Assembly: GCF_949987515.2 (NCBI RefSeq)
Contig: NC_082687.1
Location: forward strand, 24,660,148 to 24,724,147
Reading direction: 5' to 3'
Length of the DNA stretch: 64,000 nucleotides
Origin: Delphinus delphis
Lineage: Eukaryota > Chordata > Mammalia > Artiodactyla > Delphinidae
How positions within the stretch are numbered: position 1 is the stretch's first letter; each line of letters starts with the position of its first letter. The translations under genes were made by a program, and so were the position numbers. This document shows positions 1 through 11,730 of this stretch, piece by piece. A model generated the notes under the pieces. That model ran no database searches and had not been told where the DNA came from. It worked only from the letters and a program-made list of their open reading frames with translations.

Positions 1-92
1 TTCCTACTCTGACTGAGATCTTGCTTGGAGTATAGCTTTCATCAGATTTGTAGTCCGCATAAATACATAATGTCTTCACTGTTGTTTTTCTT
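1..92 (-). CDS. ANAPC10: ANAPC10 coding exon 3 (partial, runs off left edge)
   Basis: Read on the minus strand, an AG acceptor (93-94) opens a frame that continues the previous coding exon in phase. It encodes about residues 69-100 of APC10, starting Arg-Arg-Lys-Thr-Thr and passing through TLCIYADYKSDES and TPSKISVRVG. This is the middle of the DOC (galactose-binding-like beta-sandwich) domain, with which APC10 helps the anaphase-promoting complex bind degron-bearing substrates. The exon is cut by the window start, and the remaining roughly 85 residues of the usual 185 lie outside. No stop or frameshift is seen. Confidence 0.95.
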
Positions 93-649
93 CTAAAAGC
101 AATAAAGTAAAAACAACAAGCCTTTTATCATGTGGAAAGATTATATACAAAACACGTTACCTTCTGATTTTAAAAGTCATATAGTTTGCTAAAATGAGTA
201 TTTGAATCAATAATTTCCATGTTCTTTAATTTTAACAATGATGAAAATGAAGAACATATGAAAAAATAGATACACATGTTATACTTTTACAGACATCTCT
301 TACCTAGAACATGATCAAGAAACAGATGTAAGCAAAAAAGAGACAGTTTAGCCAAAATAGGTACCTTAGACTGCAAACAAGCATTAAGAGTTTTCAGTTC
401 TCATTTGTATTTTAGACAAAGGAATTATTCTAACAAGCTTGTTTTTCTTTACTAGTTAGTAGTTAATTACTTAATTTCCTATGTTAATACTTGAAAATAG
501 CTAAGTGAGAAACTAATTCTAGCAAAAAGAAAAATGTTTAAAAAAACAGAAACTATAATCTTATTACTTAATGCAAGAGATAAAATTCTACTGTTTTTAA
601 AACATACATATCTTAGAAAAATAAGCCAAGACTACATAACAAAAATTAA

Positions 650-1130
650 TCTCAGAAAACTGCAAGTGGCCAGAAAACATGAAAATATGTTCAATCTCTA
701 ATAATCAAAGAAAGAGAAATTAAAACATACATAGACATTAGTCTTTTATCATATTGGGAAATATGATAATAACTGATAATACCCAAATTTGATTAGAAAA
801 AGTTACTTTCATAGCCAGTTAGTAGGTACAAAGCCTTTGACTCACAAATTCAACTTCTAAGAATGCGTTAAAGGACAATAATAACACTACTCTAAAGCAG
901 ATGAAGAGAAATCTTTATTGTTCTGCAGTTAAATTACTGAAAAATTATAAACAACCTAAATGTCCATCTCAATACAGAATTAAACAGATTACAATATACC
1001 CAATTTAATGAAGTACTACACAACTATTTGAGATACACGTAGATATGTAGTTACAGTAGGGAAAAAAAGCAGATTACAAAACAGAATATAAAAAAGGATT
1101 GCATTTTGGGAAAAACAAAAAAACTTTTAA
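650..1130 (+). mobile_element. Ancient L1 3' portion
   Basis: The stretch resembles a decayed L1 ORF2 C-terminus and tail. It has the characteristic order of an 'aaatgtccatc' block, an 'aaca..tacaatata' block and a long A-rich end, without an open frame. It is highly diverged, so the subfamily is not assigned. Confidence 0.5.
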
Positions 1131-2034
1131 AGTCATATAAACCTACATATGTATAGAAAAAGGTCTAGATAGAATCATACAAAAATAGTAAAAGTGACTA
1201 TTTTGATGTTGTGAAACTTATTTCTTTCTTTATGATTTCTATATTTTCTGATTAATGTTTCAAAATAAGCATGTATTATTGTGGTCATTAGGGGAAAAAA
1301 ACAGACAATTTAAATATCAACCAAAAAACCATAAAGAAGTCTATTTAAACGTGCTTTAAAAGTTAAGATCTGATATAAACTGGCACTCACTTAATAACGA
1401 GCTCCTTGAACAGAAGTAGCCTGTGTCAAAAGTCAGTCTATAAAAACAGCAGGGGATCTATAGCTCTTAGTGAGGGGACCAAACTTCTATAGCTCAAGCT
1501 TTTCATCAGAAAGGAATGGGGAAAGTTAAGGACTTTTCCTCAAATAATAAAGACAGATCAAGATGTAAAACGCTAAATACTCAGGAATTGCTGACAGGAT
1601 AAATACCATTACCAGGTTTTCAAAAGAGGCCAGCGGTATCAAACTGACATCCTTCTCTGTCTGCTGCGGAGACAGGAGGGGAAGGGCAAGAAAGAAGGGG
1701 AAATTTTGAAGGGCATACAAAAGATCTTTTCTCTGATGCACCAGCCATAAACAGGCAGTGAAAGGTCTTTCTTATCATGGAGAGATCAAAGATCATGAAG
1801 ATTACCCTTAAGGATTTCTTTCTTTCTTTTTTTTTTTTAAACAAAAGCAGATCTAAAGGACCAAACCTTTTGCTTAGAATAATTTCATCTCTAAGTTATT
1901 AAATTCAGGATAACTTAGTCGCTGAACCTACAAGATAACCAGGGTTAGGTTAGAGAGGCAAAGAATAATAATAACACTAATGATTATAAACACAACAGCA
2001 ACAGCAGAAATAGCAAGTGAATAAGTGAATACTC

Positions 2035-2215
2035 TGTGTCTGGCCCAGAAGCAATGCTTTATATGTATTATCTCATTGACTCCTTAACCTTGTGATACAG
2101 GAACTATTATCACCTCTATTTACTGATTAAAAAAAAAAAGTAACACTCAGGTTAATAACTGGCTTAAGGTCACAAAGCTAGTAGGTGGGCAGTGTTGTAG
2201 TTTACGCATGTATCT
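2035..2215 (-). repeat. MIR SINE fossil
   Basis: On the minus strand this matches the MIR core order: the 'ctagctttgtgaccttaagcc' type block, then the 'tcagt..taaa' block, then 'gataatacatataaagc'. It is a mammal-wide old SINE, strongly diverged and with no visible target duplication. Confidence 0.65.
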
Positions 2216-3163
2216 GCCTGCCTCATATGATCTTAACTACTATAACCTTCCTATTAATTAATCGTACTTAGCTTATCCAGCATTGTCATTAACACCATTT
2301 AACACTAACATGTAGATGTTTATAATTCTTTAAATTTGAGCTACATCATGGGTTCTTACCCTTGGGTCTATGTAGCCCCAGAAATCATATGTATAACTTA
2401 TGCTATATATGTAGTTTCATTAGATTTGAGAAGGAAACTGTGACCTCCCATAAAGTTAAAACTGTTATTCCATAAAGCCTTTTAAAATTATTTATAAATT
2501 TTATCTCATGGTAAAATTTAAAAATAATATTGCTTAGAAAATCATGCTGCTTGTCCAGTGGCAATGCATGTGGGAAGGAAGCACATACATTGTGCTACAG
2601 GACTTGCCCTCCCACCATAAACAACTAGAATACCAGACAACACATATGGAACAATCGTCTGCAGACACTGAATGACAAGACGCAAAGGCCTGTAAGTCCT
2701 GAGAGAAAGGAAACGAATGAGGTGAGCCCTATGAATAACTGGGCTTTCTGACTGATGGCAATTTCTCAACTGCTATGCAGGCAGAGAAAAGCCTAAAAGA
2801 ATCTTGCAGTCTCACTGAACTGAGGAAGGAGCTATACTGAGCAAAAACTCCAAAAATCTGCCTGGAGTCCCCTTGAGTCTTTGAACACCAATCTACACAG
2901 GCATAGATAGGGTGAAACTCCACAAAGACATGCAAAGAACAGTTGCTGGGGGAAGGACAATTACTGAGAAACAGTAAGCCAAACAATTCCCAGAGCTTTG
3001 CACAGAGTAAGCAAACATTAGAGTTCCCAATAACCAAAGTGGAGAATCCAAATAGCTCCTCAAATGTCTAGGACATTCATTTGAGATCCCAGAAGGATCA
3101 AGCCTTTGTATTCCATGAGGCTAATCTTGCCCAAGAGAAGTGATCTTAAAGAGTGGTCTGGGG

Positions 3164-3377
3164 GGCTTCCCTGGTGGCGCAGCGGTTGAGAGTCCGCCTG
3201 CCGATGCAGGCGACGCGGGTTCATGCCCTGGTCCGGGAAGATCCCACATGCCGCGGAGCGGCTAGGCCCGTGAGCCATGGCTGCTGAGCCTGTGCGTCCG
3301 GAGCCTGTGCTCCGCAATGGAAGAGGCCACAACAGTTAGAGGCCCGCGTACCGCAAAAAAAAAAAAAAAAAAAAAAA
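3164..3377 (+). mobile_element. CHR-type tRNA-derived SINE (short form)
   Basis: Starts 'ggcttccctggtggcgcag', has a tRNA-like B-box region ('gggttcatgccctgg') and ends in a pure A-run. A 16-bp direct repeat (aaagagtggtctgggg) flanks it at about 3148-3163 and 3375-3390, marking target-primed insertion. The low divergence between duplications implies a fairly recent insertion. Confidence 0.92.
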
Positions 3378-3899
3378 GAGTGGTCTGGGGATCTATTGGG
3401 GATCTGTAGGGGATTTCAAGATCCTTTCAGGGCATCAACAAGGTCACAACTATTTTCCTAATAACACTAAGATGTTACTTGCCTTTTTCAGAATCATTCT
3501 TTTATGAGTATACAGTGGAGTTTTCCAGATGTGATCTGACACGGGATACTGTAAAAGATTTAATGAAGAAGCATATGTGTGACTCCAGCTGTCTCCTCTG
3601 AAGCCAGACACTAAAGAGATTCACAAAAAAGTAAAACAATAACACTCTTCTCACTATTTTTTGTTTTGGAAGAGACAGTTATTTTTCATCTAAAAATGGT
3701 ATTTATGTTAACATAATAATAGGTTAATTATTTAACTTTAGATGAATAAATAGATACTTTAAAATTCCTCAGCTATAATTTCCAATATGGTAAATACTGA
3801 GAGGATATAAAAAGTAGACAGAAGATCTTTGGAGACCTCAATAAAAGTTTAAAGTGGTACCGAAACCAAAAAAAAAACTGGAGGCTCGCTGCCCTTGAG

Positions 3900-4122
3900 C
3901 AGGGATCAGCAAACCACAGCTCAGAGGCCAAATGTGACCGACCACTTATTTTTGTAAAAAAAGTAATATTGAAGCAAAGCAACACCCACTCACTTACATA
4001 CTGTCCATAGCTGCCTTTGCACTACAACAGCAAAGCTGAGCAGTTGCCACAGCTTAAAACATAGTTCGCGAGGCCTAAAATATTTACTATCTACCCCATT
4101 ACAAAAAGTTTGCTGACTTCTA
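3900..4122 (+). mobile_element. hAT-like non-autonomous DNA transposon, copy 1
   Basis: Terminal inverted repeats CAGGGATCAGCAAACC and AGTTTGCTGACTTC(TA) bound a 223-bp element with no coding capacity. An 8-bp flanking duplication (CCCTTGAG at 3892-3899, CCCTAGAG at 4123-4130; 7/8 match) fits hAT transposition. A second copy lies at 10134. I do not assign a family name from memory. Confidence 0.75.
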
Positions 4123-4427
4123 CCCTAGAGTAAAAGGTACTCTAGACCACAGTAAAGGGGCTTAAAATGAAGCCTCAAAAAGATCAAGTTGATTCTTAAG
4201 AACTTACCTGCCTACCAGAACAAAGTCTAATCGTCTTTATAAAACAAAATCCAACACTCAACATGGTAAAATTTACTATATCTGGCATCTAATCAAAAAT
4301 TACTGCAAAGAATCAGAAAAATATGACCCATAATGAGGAAAAATCAGTCAATTAAGACAGATGTAGAAAAGACTGAGATAATGGAATTAAAAAATAATAA
4401 TTTAAAAAGAGAAAACATAAACATGTA

Positions 4428-4880
4428 CCTATAGGTATATAACAAACTACCTCAAAACTTAGTGGCTTAAAAAAATAATCATTATTTTGTTTATGAATTT
4501 GGAATTCGGGCAGGGCCCAGAGGGGAAGGCTCCACACAGCACTGGGTGTGGCTATTTGACTTCAGAGGTGAAGGACCTGCTTCCAAGACAGCTCACTAAC
4601 ATGGTGGTAAGCTGGTGACACTTGTCAGCTGGGAGCCTAGCTGAGAGCTTGGGTTTTGATTCACTTTTTTTATGGGCTTCTCCATTTGATGTGTGTTTTC
4701 TCACAGCATGGTAGATGGGTATCAAGGGAGAGAATCACATAAACGAGAGAACAAGGCAGATTGCCTTTTATGATCAAGCCTTAGAAATAACAGTATCATA
4801 ACATTCGTACTCTATTAGACAAGAAATCCACAAAGGCCTGACCAGTTTCAAGAGGGGAGACATAGATGTCTCTTGATTAA
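4428..4880. repeat. Ancient interspersed repeat, family not named
   Basis: Contains the widespread mammalian block 'aacaaactacctcaaaactt.agtggcttaaaa' in interrupted form, followed by LTR-like non-coding sequence. A related copy occurs at about 24139-24650. It is probably an old LTR of the ERVL/MaLR kind, but I cannot name it with confidence. Confidence 0.4.
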
Positions 4881-5339
4881 CTAGTAGCAAAGCTGAAGAA
4901 GAGCATATGCAATAGGAAATACTAATGTGAACATACTGGAAAACATTGCCTCCCTTCCCTGGAAATCAGGGGGTGGAACTGAAAGTTCCAACCTGCTAAT
5001 CACACGGCTGGTTCTCCCCACAACCAGCTCCCACCCTTGAGCGGAATCCAAAAGTCACCTTCCCTAAAGTGTTTTCAAGAGCCTGAGAGCAAGAAGTCAA
5101 ATGTTACCCCATTGCTCTTAAAATTCAGGAAATTCCAAGGGTTTGGGGAGCTGTGAGCCAGGAGCTATGAACAAAGACCAAGTATATATGAGACATCTGA
5201 ATAACCATGTATTCTTCTTATAAATCACAATATTGTAATAACTGAATATTAGTAACAACTTTGGGTCAATAAATTAGATAATTTTGATAAAATGGACAAG
5301 TTCTTTGAAAAAAACAAATTATCAAACTGATTCCATAAA

Positions 5340-5530
5340 ACAGATAATCAACAAGGATCTACTATATAGCACAGGGAACTCTACTCAATATTCTGTAATA
5401 ACCTATCTGGGAAAAGAATCTGAAAAAGAATGGATATATATATATTTATAATTGTGTCACTTAGCTGTACACCTGAAACTAACACAACATTGTAAATCAA
5501 CTATACCCCAATATAAAATAAAAACTAAAT
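5340..5530 (+). mobile_element. L1 3' end fragment
   Basis: Carries the cetartiodactyl L1 3' UTR signature ('ctactatatagcacaggga', 'tgtacacctgaaactaac', 'acattgtaaatcaactata') and an A-rich tail. The same signature recurs at about 8770-8950 and 10725-10908. Confidence 0.8.
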
Positions 5531-5689
5531 TAAAAAAATAAAAAATAAAAAAAATCTGCTGACAACTGAGGCATAAAAAAACTATATTTTTCTGGGGGAG
5601 AAATGTCTCAATGAACATGGGAGAAAAATTGGTAATTAAAGAGAAAATCTGTGCTATGGCAAAAAAAAAACTGATTCAAGAATAGAAAA

Positions 5690-5840
5690 TCAATTAAAGA
5701 AATAAGATGTTGTATGTTTAATTAAAAAACCCAACAACTTCACATAAAAAAAACTCTGGGAACAGATAGCTTCAATGGTGAATTTTATCAAATATCTAAG
5801 CAAGAAATAATAGTGATTCTATATGAATCCTTTTAGACTA
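5690..5840 (+). mobile_element. Older L1 ORF2 fragment
   Basis: Short piece resembling the ORF2 segment that encodes the Gly-Phe-Thr-Gly/Asn-Glu-Phe-Tyr block upstream of the reverse transcriptase domain. It is followed directly by an A-run and the larger L1 from about 5846. Confidence 0.45.
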
Positions 5841-6723
5841 AAAAAAAAAAAAACAATAGAAAAGATGAATGAAACTAAAAACTGGTTCTTTGAAAAGATA
5901 AACAAAATTGATAAACCTTTAGCCAGACTCATCAAGAAAAAAAGGGAGAGGGCCCAAATCAATAAAATCAGAAATGAAAAAGGAAAAGTTACAACTGACA
6001 CCACAAAATACAAGGAATCATAAGAGACTACTACTACAAGCAACTATACACCAATAAAATGGACAACCTAGAAGAAATGAACAAATTCTTAGAAAGGTAC
6101 AATCTCCCAAGACTGAACCAAAAAGAAATAGAAAATATGAACAGACCAATTACCAGTACTGAAATTGAATCAGTAACTTAAAAACTCCCAACAAGCAAAA
6201 GTCTAGGACCAGATGGCTGCACAGGTGAATGCTACCAAACATCTGGAGAAGAGTTAACACTTACCTTTCTGAAACTATTCCAAAAAACTGCAGAGGAAGG
6301 AATACTTCCAAACTCATTCTATGAGGACACCATCACTCTGATACCAAAACTGGACAAAGATACCACAATAAAGGAAAATTACAGGCCAATATCACTGATG
6401 AACATAGATGCCAAAATCCTCAACAAAATACTAGCAAAGAGAATCCAACAATACATTAAAAGGATCATACACGATGATCAAGTGGGATTTATCTCAGGGA
6501 TGCAAGGATTTTTCAATATCCACAAATTAATGTAATATACCACATTAACAAATTGAACAATAAAAACCATACGATCATCTTAATAGTTGAAAAAAAGCTT
6601 TTGATAAAATTCAACAAACATTTATGTTAAAAACTCTTCAGAAAGTGGGCACAGAGGGAACATACCTCAATGTAATAAAGGCCATATATGATAAACCCAC
6701 AGCTAACATACTCAATGGTAAAA

Positions 6724-6777
6724 AGCTAAAAGCTTTTAAGATCAGCTTTTAAGATCAGCTAAAAGCTTTTAAGATCA
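6724..6777 (+). repeat. Short direct duplication inside L1 ORF2
   Basis: A 20-bp unit (agctaaaagcttttaagatc) appears twice with a 13-bp partial copy between the two. It lies just upstream of the 'gatcaggaacaagacaagg' RT block and adds to the breaks in ORF2. Confidence 0.85.
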
Positions 6778-8839
6778 GGAACAAGACAAGGATGCCCACT
6801 CTCACCACCTTTATTCAACATAGTTTTGGAAGTCCTGGCCACAGCAATCAGAGAAGAAAAAGAAATAAAAGGAAAACAAATTGGAAAAGAAGAAGTAAAA
6901 TTGTCACTGTTTGCAGATGACATGATACTATATATAGAAAATCCCAAAGACATTACCAGAAAACTACTAGGGCTAATCAATGAATTCAGTAAAGTTGCTG
7001 GATACCAAATTAATACACAGAAATCTCTTGCATTCCTATACACTAACAACAAAAGATCAGAAAGAGAAATTAAGGAAACAATTCCATTTACCATCGCATT
7101 AAAAAGAATAAAATACCTAGGAATAAACCTACCTAAGGAGGCAAAAGACCTATACTCCAAAAACTATAAGATGCTAATGAAAGAAACTGAAGACAACATA
7201 AACAGATGGAAAGATATCTTGGATTATAAGAATCAATATTGTTAAAATTACCATACTACCCAAGGCAATTTACAGATTCAGTGCAATCCCTATCAAATTA
7301 CCAATGGCATTTTTTACAGAACTAGAACAAAAAATTTTAAAACTTGCATGGAAACACAAAAGACCCCGAATAGACAAAACAATCTTGAGAAAGAAGAATG
7401 GAGCTGGAGGAATCACACTCTCTGACTTCAGACTATACTACAAAGCTATAGTCATCAAAATAGCATGGTACTGGCACAAAAATAGACATATAGATCAATG
7501 GAACAGGATAGAAAGCCCAGAAATAAACCTATGCACTTATGGTCAATTAATCTGCGACAAAGGAGGCAAGAATATACAATGGAGAAAAGATAAGTGGTGC
7601 TGGGAAAACTGGACAGTTACATGTAAAAGAATGAAACTAGACTATTCTCTAACAACATATACAAAAGTAAACTCAAAATGGATTAAAGACTTAAATGTAA
7701 GACCAGATACTGTACAACTCTTAGAGGAAAACATAGGCAGAACACTCTTTGACATACATCGCAGCAAGATTTTTTTGGATCCATCTCCTCAAGTAATGGA
7801 AATAAAAACAAAAATAAACAAAAGGGACCTAATTAAACTTAAAAGCTTTTGCACAGCAAAGGAAACCATGTACAAAATGAAAATACAACCTACAGACTGG
7901 GAGAAAACATTTGCAAATGATGCTACCAACAAGGGATTAACTTCCAAAATACAAACAGTTCATATGGCTTAATAACAGAAAAACAAGAACCCAATCAAAA
8001 AATGAGCATAAGACCTAAACAGATATTTCTCCAAAGAAGACACACAGATGCCCAACAGGCACATGAAAAGATCCTCAATATTGCTAATTATTAGAGAAAC
8101 GCAAATCAAAACTACAATAAGGTATCACGTTATACCAGTTGGAATGGCCATCATTAGAAAAATCTACAAATAATAAATGCTGGAGAGGGTGTGTAGAAAA
8201 AGGAACCCTCCTACACAGTTGGTGGGAATGTAAATTGGTGCTGCCACTATGGAGAACAGTACAGAGGTTCCTTAAAAAGCTAAAAATAGAGTTACCATAT
8301 GATCCAGCAATCCCACTTCTGGGCATATATCTGGAGAAAACTGTAATTCAAAAAGATACATTCATCCCAATGTTCACTACAGCACTATTTACAATAGCCA
8401 AGACATGGAAGCCACCTAAATATCTAAAGACAGATGAATGGATAAAGAAGATGTGGTATATATACACAATGGAAAATTAGTCAGCCATAAAGAAGAATGA
8501 AATAATGCCATTTGCAGCAACATGGATAGACCTAGAGATTATTATATCAAGGGAAGTAAGTCAGACAAAGATCATATGATATCACTTATATGTGGAATCT
8601 TAAAAATGGTATAAATGAACTTATTTACAAAACAAATAGACTTACCGACATAGAAAACAAACTTACGGTTACCAGAGGGGATACTGGGGTTGGGGGGGAG
8701 GGGAGGGAAGATATATTAGGAGTTTGGGATCAACATATATACACTACTATGTATAAAATAGATAAACAAGGGCCTACAGTATAGCACAGAGTGTATTCAA
8801 TGTCTTGTAATAACCTATAATGGAAAAGAATCTGAAAAA

Positions 8840-8842
<3 letters not shown>

Positions 8843-8883
<41 letters not shown>
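8843..8883. repeat. (TA)n microsatellite
   Basis: About 20 consecutive TA units in the 3' UTR of the preceding L1, where this L1 type carries a shorter TA stretch (compare about 5433-5445). It is likely an expansion and probably length-polymorphic. Confidence 0.95.
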
Positions 8884-8886
<3 letters not shown>

Positions 8887-8969
8887 AAACCGAATAACCT
8901 TGCTGTACACCTGAAGCTAACACAACATTGTAAATTAACTATACTTCAATTTTTAAAAAATGGTTTAAA

Positions 8970-9960
8970 AAAAAGAAAAAGAAAAATAGAGGCAGAAACA
9001 CTTCCCAACTCATTTTATCAGGCCAATATTACCCAGTAATAAAATCAGACTAAGATATCACAATAAATGAAAATGATAAACTAATATCCCTCAAGAATAT
9101 AAACATAAAATTTTTCAACAAAATATTAGTAACTCAAAACCAGTAACTTATAAAAAAGGATTTAAAAACTAAACAAGGATATATGACAACAAAGGCATAA
9201 AAAATAGACAAAATGAGTTCATCAAAATTAAGCACTTTTATAAAAAGGCAATCTACAGAATGGGAGAAAATATTTGGAAATCATGTATCTGATAAGGGAC
9301 TAATATCCAAAATACATATAGGACTCCTAAAAATCAACAAAAAACCAAAACACCCAATTCAAAAATGGGCAAAGGACTTAGCCATTTCTCCAAAAAAGAT
9401 ATCAAATGGCCAATAAGCACATGAAAAGAGGCTCAACATCACTAATCGTTAGAGAAATGCAAATCAAAACCATGAGATACCACTTCACACCCATTACAAT
9501 GGCTATTATCAAAAAATAGAAAACAAGTGTTGGTATGGATGTGGAAAAATCAGAACTCTTGTATATTGCTGTTCAGGATGTAAAATGGTGCAGCTGCTGT
9601 GGAAAACAGTATGGTGGTATTTCGAAAAATTAAACATAGAATCACCATTTGATCCAGCAATTCTACTTCTGGGTATATGTGCAAAAGAACTGAAAGCCAG
9701 GACTCAAATAGATATTTGTCCATCATGTTCATAGCAGCATTAGTCACAATAGCCATAAGATGGAAACAATCCAAATGTCCATTGATAATAAACAAAATGT
9801 GCTATATACATACAATGGAATATTATTCAGAAGGAATGAAATTCTGATATATGCTACAACATGGTTGGACCATGAAAACATTATGCTAAGTTAAGCTAGA
9901 AACAAAAGGACAAATATTTTATGATTCAACTTATATGAGACACCTAGAGCAAGTTACAAG
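8970..9960 (+). mobile_element. Older L1, ORF2 C-terminal part
   Basis: Decayed ORF2 3' half. The segment at 9213-9416 encodes the typical 'WEKIFGNHVSDKGLISKI' block, and 'ccatttgatccagcaattc' type sequence follows near 9648. Many stops interrupt it, and it is more diverged than the L1 immediately upstream. Confidence 0.75.
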
Positions 9961-10133
9961 AGATTTATCTAAATCTCTGCTTCTAAGACTACAAAATAAA
10001 GATAAAAATAGCTGTAAAGGCTAAAGGAAATAAATAGGGAAGGCATTTAGCAAAATATCTGGTATTTAAAGTCTTTAAAAAAATATTAGCTGTTACCTTC
10101 ATTTCTGGTGTATACATATTTAATACCCTAGGA

Positions 10134-10354
10134 CAGGAATTGGCATACTACAGCCGACTGGCTGAAACCTGCCCACCACCTACATTTGTAAGATAAAGTT
10201 TAATTAGAACAGCTAAATTCAGTCATTATGCATTGCCTACAGCTGCTTTCATGCTATAATGACATTAATGAGTAGCTGCAACACAGACCAGCTAGCACAC
10301 AAGGCCTAAAATATTTGCTATTGGGCTTTTTCATAAGAAATGTGCTGATCTATA
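10134..10354 (+). mobile_element. hAT-like non-autonomous DNA transposon, copy 2
   Basis: Same family as 3900-4122, aligned along its length ('attcagtcattatgcattgcctacagctgc', written in two parts, and 'aaggcctaaaatatttgct'). Its ends are CAGGAATTGGCATACTAC and TGTGCTGATCTATA. Flanking 8-mers CCCTAGGA (10126-10133) and TCCTAGGA (10355-10362) agree at 7 of 8 positions. No coding capacity. Confidence 0.7.
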
Positions 10355-10724
10355 TCCTAGGACAATAAAAACAAACCAGAAATACAATGCTACAGGATGT
10401 TAAAATAGATGGTGTAAATGGAGCAAGATAAGCAAGTTAACTGGTTTCCATCTGTCAATAAATTCAAAGCAAATGACAAACATATGGTGGTTTTCCATTT
10501 CCCCCCAAAAGTAAGCATTTCAAAACTGAAAGTGTCCTTAGAAGTAATAAGTTAGAATAAATTTTTTATCATCACTCCTGGTGTACTTAACGCAATGCAT
10601 TAAGGCATTGCATTGGGTCATAAGCAAAGCATACTTTTCTGAAATAAATGATATTGAAAAGTATATATGAGAAATATCTACATAAAAGGAACTGCGTAAA
10701 GTACCACAAAGAATTCATAAAGGA

Positions 10725-10908
10725 AACAACAAGGTCCTACTGTATAGCACAGAGAACTATATTCAATATCCTATGATAAACCATAATGGAAAAGAATATT
10801 TAAAAAAAAGAATGTATATATATGTATAACTGAATCACTTTGCTGTCCAACAGAAATTAACATAACATTGTAAATCAAGTATACTTCAATAAAAAATGTT
10901 GATTAAAA
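10725..10908 (+). mobile_element. Short L1 3'-end insertion with target duplication
   Basis: Only the last 180 or so bases of an L1 3' UTR plus an A-rich tail. It is flanked by a direct repeat of about 17 bp containing 'aaagaattcataaagga' at about 10708-10724 and 10909-10925. This is a severely 5'-truncated, independently inserted copy. Confidence 0.85.
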
Positions 10909-11106
10909 AAAGAATTCATAAAGGATAAGACAATAAACTTAAAACATAATCTAGTTGAGTCAAAAAGTAATCTCTAAGGCTTATAAAAAGCAGAGTTAAG
11001 TGCATTTCAATATAATTTCTATATTTCTTTAAATTTTATGTAAATAAAATCAATTTCTTTGTCTACTTATAACCTATATAAATTGAAAAATTCAAAAATA
11101 TATTAC

Positions 11107-11197
11107 CTGAATTGGATGTTCACTAAATGAGGCTGGGAGCCATCTGACTGCCAATAAGTTTCTAGATTGTCATCTCGTAATTGATCCACTCCAAATC
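11107..11197 (-). CDS. ANAPC10: ANAPC10 coding exon 2
   Basis: On the minus strand, an AG acceptor (11199-11198) and a GT donor (11106-11105, CAG/GTAATA) bound 91 nt. The translation continues Lys-Pro-Gly from the previous exon and reads [20 protein letters not shown] and on to NIQF, residues 39-69 of APC10. This is the first part of the DOC domain; the [11 protein letters not shown] run is its best-known conserved surface. Phases fit both neighbours (115 nt before, exon 1-92 after). No disabling change is seen. Confidence 0.97.
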
Positions 11198-11409
11198 CTG
11201 AAAGCACCACGAGTGACAATAAATTCTCATGATAAAGAAAGAGCCATATATTCAAAATACAAAATTACCACATATATTTGTCCAGAAAGTTTGATAAAGA
11301 GGATAGTGAGTACTGTGAAATTTAAATTAACCAAAACTCTTCAATCCTCTTAACCAGACCTCACTTCTCAGAAGCATAAAAAATTAATAAACAGAAATCT
11401 CAATTAAAC

Positions 11410-11712
11410 AGATTTGGGAGACCAGAAGGGGAAGTTCTCACACCCTGTGACCATAACGGAGCCCAAGAAGAAGAAGAAAGTCTCCTTTCTTGGCAAGGAC
11501 TCAGCCAATGAAAAGCCACGGCCTCTCTGTTTACTATAGCCCTCCCAACTTCCTTTTCCTCTCTGTAAAAGTGTGCTACTTCACTTCAGTGTGGAAACTT
11601 GCACTTGGCTTGCCATGGTTGCAGACTCTGAATTGCAATTCTCTGCTGATCCTAAGTAAACCCATCTTTGCTGGAGCAATATCTGGCAGACTATTTATTT
11701 CAGATCAACATG
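11410..11712 (+). mobile_element. ERV 5' LTR-like remnant
   Basis: Non-coding sequence rich in CCTCTC/CTTTCC blocks, with an 'aagtaaaccc' segment that could be a degenerate polyadenylation region. It ends ...gatcaaca just before the putative primer-binding site. No second LTR is available for comparison, so the left boundary is a guess. Confidence 0.5.
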
Positions 11713-11730
11713 TTGGTGGCCTCTACGGGG
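11713..11730 (+). other. Possible retroviral primer-binding site
   Basis: 'ttggtggcctctacgggg' immediately follows the LTR-like end and resembles the TGGnGGCnCGTnCGGGG pattern of gammaretroviral-type tRNA primer sites. It is diverged, so the tRNA is not assigned. Confidence 0.45.

Larger units (their letters stand above)
2530..4430 (+). mobile_element. Ancient L1 5' region, interrupted by two younger insertions
   Basis: Non-coding sequence resembling the 5' untranslated/ORF1 region of old mammalian L1s, including a 'gacccataatgagga' block near 4325. It is split by a SINE (3164-3377) and a hAT-like element (3900-4122). No intact frame exists and the family is only tentative. Confidence 0.4.
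5846..8960 (+). mobile_element. 5'-truncated L1: ORF2 reverse transcriptase and 3' UTR
   Basis: Starts inside ORF2. Disrupted reading blocks at 5864-6023, 6826-7245, 7304-7972 and 8139-8480 give the reverse transcriptase and C-terminal parts of L1 ORF2p. The catalytic Phe-Ala-Asp-Asp is intact at 6910-6921. Stops and frameshifts separate the blocks, so no functional protein is expected. The element ends with the L1 3' UTR, a (TA)n run at about 8843-8883 and an A-rich tail. A small internal duplication lies at 6724-6777. Confidence 0.9.
93..11106 (-). other. ANAPC10: ANAPC10 intron between coding exons 2 and 3
   Basis: An 11-kb intron bounded by GT (11106-11105) and AG (94-93) on the minus strand. 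It is almost entirely repeat: old L1 tail (about 650-1130), MIR (about 2035-2215), old L1 5' region (about 2530-4430), an unnamed ancient repeat (about 4428-4880), L1 3' end (about 5340-5530), L1 ORF2 (about 5840-8960), an older L1 (about 8970-9960), a hAT-like element and a small L1 tail. In 93-640, 1180-2030 and 2220-2530 I recognise nothing beyond AT-rich sequence. Confidence 0.85.
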
